Shown: in pieces, positions 7,186 to 11,376 of the stretch
How the letters are laid out: each line of letters starts with the position of its first letter
Numbering within the stretch: the first letter of the stretch is position 1
Source: an uncultured Lachnospiraceae bacterium
GTDB lineage: Bacteria > Bacillota > Clostridia > Lachnospirales > Lachnospiraceae
Length of the DNA stretch: 11,376 nt
Reading direction: 5' to 3'
Assembly: GCA_937916415.1 (NCBI GenBank)
Contig: CALGGH010000190.1
Location: 1-11,376, forward strand
The notes under the pieces: generated by a model
Database searches by the model: none
What the model was told of the DNA's origin: nothing
What the model saw: the letters and a program-made list of their open reading frames with translations, nothing else
Made by a program: the position numbers and the translations under genes

Positions 7186-7227
7186 AGTGTAGCGTTTCAA
7201 TGACTTCTTTACTTAAAATGCTACACT
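7186..7227. repeat. 12-bp inverted repeat with 18-nt loop
   Basis: AGTGTAGCGTTT (7186-7197) pairs with AAATGCTACACT (7216-7227) through 11 Watson-Crick pairs and one G-T. In RNA the wobble pairs only on the plus-strand transcript. No T-run follows. It could be the end of a lost mobile element or a regulatory hairpin; nothing in the sequence decides. Confidence 0.6.
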
Positions 7228-7264
7228 ATGAATAATATGCCAACCGGGTCTAAAGGTCAAAGCA

Positions 7265-7352
7265 TTTACGTCACGTAGGGAATGCTTTTACGTCGCGTAG
7301 GGAATGCTTTTACGTCGCGTAGGGAATGCTTTTACGTCACGTAGGGAATGCT
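7265..7352. repeat. Four tandem copies of a 22-bp repeat with palindromic core
   Basis: TTTACGTCRCGTAGGGAATGCT occurs four times head to tail (starts 7265, 7287, 7309, 7331). The only variation is base 9, which reads A, G, G, A. With A the core TACGTCACGTA is an 11-bp odd palindrome. The bases just before copy 1 are AGCA, so AGCATT and AATGCT form an outer inverted repeat around the first copy. The array ends 22 bp before the stop of the second SDR gene, so it is in that gene's 3' flank. There are no spacers, so it is not a CRISPR array. It could be a protein-binding array or a variable-number repeat. Confidence 0.9.
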
Positions 7353-7374
7353 CAGGTTAATTCGCTACAATTCC

Positions 7375-8151
7375 TTACATCGCGGTGTATCCGCCGTCAA
7401 CCGGCAGCACGGCTCCGGTCACGTAGGTCGTGGAAGGTGATGCCAAAAAGATCGCGGCCGTATCCAGCTCTCCCTCGTTGCCATACCTTTCCATGGGGAT
7501 CATGGTCCTGGCATTGGCCTGGAAAAATTCGCTGTCGAGGGTTTCCTGCGTAAGGGGCGTGTAGAAATATCCGGGGCAGATCGCGTTAACGGTGATGCCG
7601 TACTTGCCCCACTCTGCGGCAAGCGCCCTGGTCAGGTTTACCACGCCGCCCTTGGCTGCGTGGTAAGGAGACGCGGGAGCTACCTTGTTGCCAACCAGTC
7701 CGTACATGGATGCGATGTTGATCACGCGTCCGTACCCGGCGGGGATCATGGCCTTCCTGGCCACCGCCCTGGTCACCTTGAAGCTGCCAAAGAGGTCAAT
7801 GTTGAATTCATTCTCAAACTGCTCATCGGTGATGTCCTCGGCAGGAGCAACTGCTCCGGTGCCGGCGTTGTTGACCAGCACGTCTATCCTGCCGTATTTC
7901 TCAAGCACCTGATCCACTGCCGCATTGACGCTCTCCGTATCGGTGATGTCACACCTGATGCCGATGGCGTTGACGTCGTAAGTCTCACGTATTTCAGCGG
8001 CAACCTCGTCTATCAGGTTCTGTCTCCTGGCCATGCACACGATTGTCGCGCCCTGATTAGCCAGTGCCTTGGCCATCTGAACTCCCAGCCCGCTGGAAGC
8101 GCCGGTCACTATCGCTACGCTGTCTTTCATGTCAAAGTAATTTCTTGTCAT
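7375..8151 (-). CDS. Short-chain dehydrogenase/reductase, NADP type, substrate unknown
   Basis: This 258-residue classical SDR has TGASSGLG at 16-23, NNAG at 94-97, and the full tetrad Asn117, Ser148, Tyr163 and Lys167 (YHAAK), with CPGYFYTPL after it and the usual VDGGY end. Arg42-Arg43 follow the second strand without an acidic residue, which favours NADP(H), unlike the NAD-type SDR at 5096-5962. The start is the ATG at 8149-8151, which has GGGAGGGAAC about 6 nt upstream; in-frame codons above it read into non-conserved sequence. It lies downstream of the GH31 gene on the same strand after a 225-bp gap. It is closest in style to gluconate 5-dehydrogenase-like or sugar reductase SDRs. A role in oxidising or reducing the sugar freed by the xylosidase is possible but unproven. 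Confidence 0.85.
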   Translation of the reverse strand: MTRNYFDMKDSVAIVTGASSGLGVQMAKALANQGATIVCMARRQNLIDEVAAEIRETYDVNAIGIRCDITDTESVNAAVDQVLEKYGRIDVLVNNAGTGAVAPAEDITDEQFENEFNIDLFGSFKVTRAVARKAMIPAGYGRVINIASMYGLVGNKVAPASPYHAAKGGVVNLTRALAAEWGKYGITVNAICPGYFYTPLTQETLDSEFFQANARTMIPMERYGNEGELDTAAIFLASPSTTYVTGAVLPVDGGYTAM

Positions 8152-8376
8152 GTCTGTTCCCTCCCATGCTTCATTATTATGGATGGCGTAAGGATCTGCA
8201 CCATCTGAAACTGAATATAAGTATAACGTCATTATTTTTTTATGGAATTGTACGGCGATGCATAAACATTGTAATTCTTGTCCAAGTTGCATGATCGGAT
8301 CGCAAGCATGCGCCTTATTCCATCCGATGCCCATGCAGCGGAGCAGGGATGCCCATGCATCATGACGTCCGTTTTC
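8152..8376 (-). promoter_or_regulatory. Leader region of the second SDR, downstream of GH31
   Basis: The half nearest the SDR is AT-rich and holds its GGGAGGG ribosome binding site and a -10-like TATACT on the minus strand (in GACGTTATACTTATA, around 8220-8235), with no clear -35 box. The half nearest the GH31 stop is GC-rich and holds a 12-bp direct repeat. No intrinsic terminator with a T-run was found, so read-through from GH31 into the SDR is possible. Confidence 0.35.
8326..8359. repeat. 12-bp direct repeat, 22-bp period
   Basis: GATGCCCATGCA occurs at 8326-8337 and again at 8348-8359. It lies 17 bp past the GH31 stop on the minus strand. Read as minus-strand RNA, GATGC-ATGG-GCATC can form a small hairpin at the second copy. 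No function is evident. Confidence 0.7.
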
Positions 8377-10683
8377 TCATTCCACGATCCGAACGGAATA
8401 CTCACGGTCCGTCTTGACGTCGCTCACGACCTCACCGCCGCGGCGGGTAAACGTGGCCGTAAGGGCAATCTCGTTGTTTTCGTCATAGATCACGGTTGAC
8501 GCCGTCTCACCCTCGCCAAGTCCGTAAACCCTGAGTTCCGCGCCGTCGGCATAATCATAATCCGGCCTGTCGTCACGTGCGCCTATCGCGATCACCGACC
8601 CGGGACGGACGAACAGCGGGATGTCCAGATAGCCCCTGGTCTCCTCATGCCACTTGCCGCCCTCATACTTTTTCTCGGTAAAGAATTCCGTCCAGGTGCC
8701 CTCGGGCAGATAGAACTCGGCACGGGACTCGTCGTTAAAAATGGGCGCCACCAGCAGGCAGTCTCCGAACATGTACTGCTTGTCCACGTAGGGCACGTTT
8801 CGGTCCCCCGTAAATTCCAGGATCATGGCCCTCATGGTGGGCACGCCGGTACGCGAGGTCTCGACTGCAGTCTTGTAAATATACGGCATGAGCCTGGCCT
8901 TGAGCCTGGTAAAGAACCTCACCACGTCCACGGCTTCCTCGTCATAGAGCCAGGGCACCCTGTAGGACGACGACCCGTGCAGCCTCGAGTGTGAGGACAG
9001 CAGGCCGAATGCCACCCATCTCTTGTAAACGTCGGCAGTCGAGGTCTGCTCGAAGCCGCCTATGTCATGTGCCCAGTAGCCGAAGCCCGACATCTGCAGC
9101 GAGAGTCCGCCGCGGATGCTCTCCTCCATGGATTCGTAGTCAGACCAGCAGTCGCCGCCCCAGTGAACCGGGAATTTCTGGCCGCCCGCGGTAGCGGACC
9201 TGGCGAAAAGCATGCCCCTGCCCTTGCCGAGCTTTTGCTCCATGATCTCAAACACGGCCTTGTTATACAGATAGGTATAGTAATTATGCATGCGCTTCGG
9301 ATCGGATCCGTCGAAGTAAGCCACGTCGTCCACGGGGATCCTCTCGCCGAAATCAGTCTTGATCGCGTCCACGCCCATGTCGATCAGACGTGCCAGGAAT
9401 CCCTGATACCAGCGCACGGCTTCGGGATTGGTGAAGTCCACGAGAGCCATGCCCGGCTGCCACATGTCCCACTGCCATACGTCGCCGCCCGTCCTGTGCA
9501 CGAAATATCCCTTTTCCACGCCTTCGTCAAAGATGTCATTGCCCTGGGCGATATAAGGGTTGATCCAGACGCATATGTTTATTCCCTTTTCCTTGATGCG
9601 CTTAAGCATGCCCTTGGGATCGGGGAATATCTTTTCATCCCAGGTAAAATCGGTCCAGTGATAGTCCCGCATCCAGCAGCAGTCAAAATGAAACGTACGC
9701 AGCGGAATGCCTCTGTCCAGCATGCCGTCTATCATGCTCATGACGGTCTTTTCGTCATAGCTGGTCGTAAACGAAGTGGACAGCCACAGGCCGTAGGTCC
9801 AGGGCGCTGGGAGCGTCGGCTTGCCCGTCAGGTCCGTGTAGCGAACCAGCACGTCCTTCATGCCCTCTCCTGCCATCACGTAGTAATCCAGGTATCCGCC
9901 CTCGACGGCGAATTCGCACTTGACCACGCTGTCGGAACCGATCTCGAAGTCAAAGGGCTCCGGATGGTTCACGAACACGCCGTATCCCTTGTCCGAAATA
10001 TAAAAAGGTATGTTCTTGTATGCCTGATCGGTGGAGGTGCCGCCGTCCTTGTGATCTATCCTGACGGTCTGGCCGTTCTTCACAAAAGCGGTAAAGCGCT
10101 CGCCGCATCCGTATACGTGCTCGTCCACGGTGATCGAAAGATTCTGTCTCATGTAGGTGTTCGCAGTATCACCGGCCACGTCATAGGCCATGCCCCGAAA
10201 ATCCTTTTTGATGCAGGCCAGGTCGCGTCCCTTGGACGCGGTGATGAGCTTCCAGCCGCGGGCGTGGGATCCCTCTCCGCTCCTGAGATGAGGTTCCCCG
10301 GCATCATCACATGCCTTATAATACCTGAGGGCAAAGGGGAACTTGTCCACCTCCAGGCGTATGTTTCCGCTGGTGACCGTAAGCAGGTTCTCGGTGTCAT
10401 CCACGTCCGGCGGCAGCTCCTCCGTAAGCTGCAGTTCGAACTCGGGCAGCTTCTTTTTCGATCCCGCATGATGCCAGGTCTGCAGCCTGATGATGCCCTC
10501 CGCCGGACTCGATATGCGCAGCGTCAGGTTCACGCCGCCCAGCGTGTCGCCCTTGCCGGTGATATGCGTGGTGGGCACCGTGAGCAGCAGGGCGTTTCCG
10601 TCCCTTTTTACGTAATATACCTGCGTCGCCGGGAAACAGGCATAGCCTTCGTCAAATATCCAACATCCGTTTTCAAATTTCAT
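8377..10683 (-). CDS. yicI: GH31 alpha-xylosidase, YicI-like
   Basis: This 768-residue enzyme should remove alpha-linked xylose from the non-reducing end of xyloglucan oligosaccharides such as isoprimeverose. Length and order match E. coli YicI: an N-terminal beta-sandwich to about 285, a (beta/alpha)8 barrel, then C-terminal beta domains. The nucleophile is Asp444 in KTDFGERIP and the acid/base is Asp511 in HWGGDCW, equivalent to Asp416 and Asp482 of YicI. Phe305, Cys335 and Lys442 match the YicI pocket residues Phe277, Cys307 and Lys414, but Cys336 stands where YicI has Phe308. There is no signal peptide, so the substrate must be imported; no xyloglucan transporter is assigned here. GGGAGGG lies about 5 nt before the ATG. 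It has its own promoter candidate and precedes the NADP-type SDR gene. An alpha-glucosidase specificity is the main alternative. Confidence 0.92.
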   Translation of the reverse strand: MKFENGCWIFDEGYACFPATQVYYVKRDGNALLLTVPTTHITGKGDTLGGVNLTLRISSPAEGIIRLQTWHHAGSKKKLPEFELQLTEELPPDVDDTENLLTVTSGNIRLEVDKFPFALRYYKACDDAGEPHLRSGEGSHARGWKLITASKGRDLACIKKDFRGMAYDVAGDTANTYMRQNLSITVDEHVYGCGERFTAFVKNGQTVRIDHKDGGTSTDQAYKNIPFYISDKGYGVFVNHPEPFDFEIGSDSVVKCEFAVEGGYLDYYVMAGEGMKDVLVRYTDLTGKPTLPAPWTYGLWLSTSFTTSYDEKTVMSMIDGMLDRGIPLRTFHFDCCWMRDYHWTDFTWDEKIFPDPKGMLKRIKEKGINICVWINPYIAQGNDIFDEGVEKGYFVHRTGGDVWQWDMWQPGMALVDFTNPEAVRWYQGFLARLIDMGVDAIKTDFGERIPVDDVAYFDGSDPKRMHNYYTYLYNKAVFEIMEQKLGKGRGMLFARSATAGGQKFPVHWGGDCWSDYESMEESIRGGLSLQMSGFGYWAHDIGGFEQTSTADVYKRWVAFGLLSSHSRLHGSSSYRVPWLYDEEAVDVVRFFTRLKARLMPYIYKTAVETSRTGVPTMRAMILEFTGDRNVPYVDKQYMFGDCLLVAPIFNDESRAEFYLPEGTWTEFFTEKKYEGGKWHEETRGYLDIPLFVRPGSVIAIGARDDRPDYDYADGAELRVYGLGEGETASTVIYDENNEIALTATFTRRGGEVVSDVKTDREYSVRIVE

Positions 10684-10720
10684 ATGAACCCTCCCAATGT
10701 GATTTGATTAATCGAGCAGC

Positions 10721-10750
10721 AAAATACCCATTTGTCACGCCGGTCGTCAA
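10721..10750 (-). promoter_or_regulatory. Candidate promoter of the GH31 gene
   Basis: On the minus strand TTGACG (10750 to 10745) and TATTTT (10726 to 10721) are 18 bp apart, matching the vegetative consensus at 5 and 4 of 6 positions. The -10 box ends about 38 bp above the GH31 start and lies downstream of the MFS terminator, where an independent promoter is needed. Confidence 0.5.
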
Positions 10751-10800
10751 ACGTGTGCTCCCGTCGGCACGGCATGCGCCTGACAACCCTTTCTTAGTTA

Positions 10801-10846
10801 AAAAGAACCACTCCCCCGCTTACTGCAAACCAGAGGAATGGTTCCA
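10801..10846 (-). terminator. Rho-independent terminator of the MFS gene
   Basis: On the minus strand GAACCATTCC (10845 to 10836) pairs with GGAGTGGTTC (10815 to 10806) through ten pairs including one wobble, enclosing a 20-nt loop, and is followed at once by TTTTT (10805 to 10801). It starts 14 bp after the MFS stop. This is the clearest intrinsic terminator of the window and separates the MFS gene from the GH31 gene. Confidence 0.85.
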
Positions 10847-10859
10847 AAACAGATTTCTC

Positions 10860-11376
10860 TTATTTCTTGTCGGTCATAGGCTTAACCAGGAACAGGCATG
10901 CGCACAGAGCGATGACGTACAGGATGATCGTGAAGATCAGCACGTTCTGATAGCCCGTAGGGTTAACCGTGGCGGTATGCTCCACGCCCTTTTCCATGTA
11001 GGTGATGGTCTCCTCAACGCCTGTTTTGCGTACGATCAGCGAAGCGACCTGGTTGCCGGTAAGGCCCGCGAAGGCCCATGCTGAAAGGGTGATGCCGTGG
11101 ATGGCGCTTATGCTGCCCATGCCGTAATGGTCGGACAGAAGCGTCGGCACGTTGGAGAAGCCCCCGCCGTATCCTGCGTTAACGACGTATACGAGCGCGA
11201 GCACGAGAATGGCCAGCGCCGTGTTGCCCGAGCCGGTCTTTATGCCCTGAGTGATCATGACGAGTCCGGTAAATGCGATCGACAGGATGAAGATCAGCTT
11301 GTAGATCGTGTTCCTGTCCTTCATGGTATCGGCCCATGCGGAGAATCCGAGACGTCCGCCGGCATTGAATATGGCG
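10860..11376 (-). CDS. MFS transporter, OFA (oxalate/formate antiporter-like) family, C-terminal part
   Basis: The gene runs off the right edge; 171 C-terminal codons are visible, about 40% of a usual 400-440 residue carrier. The first visible residues AIFNAGGRLGFSAWADTMKDR form the cytoplasmic loop with the NAGGR...D motif typical of the second half of OFA-family carriers. Four hydrophobic spans follow: YKLIFILSIAFTGLVMI, ALAILVLALVYVVNAGYGGG leading into FSNVPTLLSDHYG, ISAIHGITLSAWAFAGLTGN, and VLIFTIILYVIALCACLFLV. A polar loop of about 25 residues (VEETITYMEKGVEHTATV) lies before the last helix. OFA members carry small monocarboxylates such as oxalate, formate or lactate; the substrate here is unknown. 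An ATG at 11322-11324 lies inside the gene and is not the start. The gene ends at its own terminator, so a link with the GH31 gene is not implied. Confidence 0.85.
   Translation of the reverse strand, partial: AIFNAGGRLGFSAWADTMKDRNTIYKLIFILSIAFTGLVMITQGIKTGSGNTALAILVLALVYVVNAGYGGGFSNVPTLLSDHYGMGSISAIHGITLSAWAFAGLTGNQVASLIVRKTGVEETITYMEKGVEHTATVNPTGYQNVLIFTIILYVIALCACLFLVKPMTDKK

Larger units (their letters stand above)
6919..7374. other. Gene-free convergent gap rich in inverted repeats
   Basis: These 456 bp lie between the ends of the AraC gene (plus) and the second SDR gene (minus). I see no supported gene: a TTG-initiated minus-strand frame of 82 codons (6952-7200) has no recognisable motif and no clear ribosome binding site. 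Besides the elements listed separately, a 7-bp inverted repeat joins CCTTTAG (6980-6986) with CTAAAGG (7025-7031). The amount of dyad structure exceeds what two terminators need. Confidence 0.6.

Noticed and set aside
6952..7200. Minus-strand 82-codon frame starting with TTG in the convergent gap
   Set aside because: No recognisable motif, no clear ribosome binding site, and it runs across several dyads with its stop inside the 6942-6964 palindrome; more likely chance than a gene.
7265..7352. CRISPR array
   Set aside because: The 22-bp units abut one another without spacers and no cas gene is near.
8152..8334. Upstream extension of the second SDR to an ATG at 8334 (61 extra residues)
   Set aside because: The extension has no SDR similarity, and the ATG at 8149-8151 has a strong GGGAGGG site and gives the normal SDR length.
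9067..10707. Long plus-strand open frame of 546 codons opposite the GH31 gene
   Set aside because: It is the antisense shadow of a clearly identified GH31 enzyme and has no family motif.

Overview
The window looks like carbohydrate-utilisation DNA from a low-to-mid GC Gram-positive anaerobe, most likely a clostridial or Lachnospiraceae-type gut or rumen bacterium. This rests on the lipoprotein leader style (MKKKLLAILLSSAMAVSLAAC), strong AGGAGG/GGGAGGG ribosome binding sites, LplB/LplC-type sugar permeases and an OFA-type MFS carrier. The genus cannot be fixed from sequence alone. No tRNA, rRNA, CRISPR array, transposase or phage gene was seen.

Left part (1-4796, minus strand): one apparent operon, read right to left. 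It encodes a lipoprotein sugar-binding protein (3099-4796), two CUT1 permeases (1916-2866 and 1038-1904) and a cytoplasmic SGNH/CE12-type rhamnogalacturonan acetylesterase (43-801). No ATPase is present; such systems usually share one encoded elsewhere. A 12-bp perfect hairpin separates the binding protein from the permeases. A ~141-bp imperfect palindrome with an adjoining direct repeat separates the permeases from the esterase. A hairpin at 3-23 probably ends the operon.

Centre (4797-6918): a 299-bp divergent regulatory region separates this operon from a plus-strand pair, a gluconate 5-dehydrogenase/KduD-type SDR (5096-5962) and an AraC-family regulator with an N-terminal cupin (6019-6918). 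Together these suggest import of acetylated, uronate-containing oligosaccharides such as rhamnogalacturonan fragments, intracellular deacetylation, oxidoreduction of a ketouronate intermediate, and local regulator control. The depolymerase (lyase or GH105/GH28) is not in the window.

Convergent gap (6919-7374): 456 bp without a convincing gene. It is crowded with dyads and ends in four back-to-back copies of a 22-bp repeat with a palindromic core.

Right part (7375-11376, minus strand): a second, NADP-type SDR (7375-8151), a YicI-like GH31 alpha-xylosidase (8377-10683) and the C-terminal part of an OFA-type MFS transporter (10860 to the window edge) with its own intrinsic terminator. The xylosidase resembles E. 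coli YicI closely but carries Cys where YicI has Phe308 in the sugar-binding pocket.

No wholly new system is evident. The least explained items are the palindromic element at 836-976, the 22-bp tandem array at 7265-7352 with its neighbouring dyads, and the xylosidase pocket substitution.
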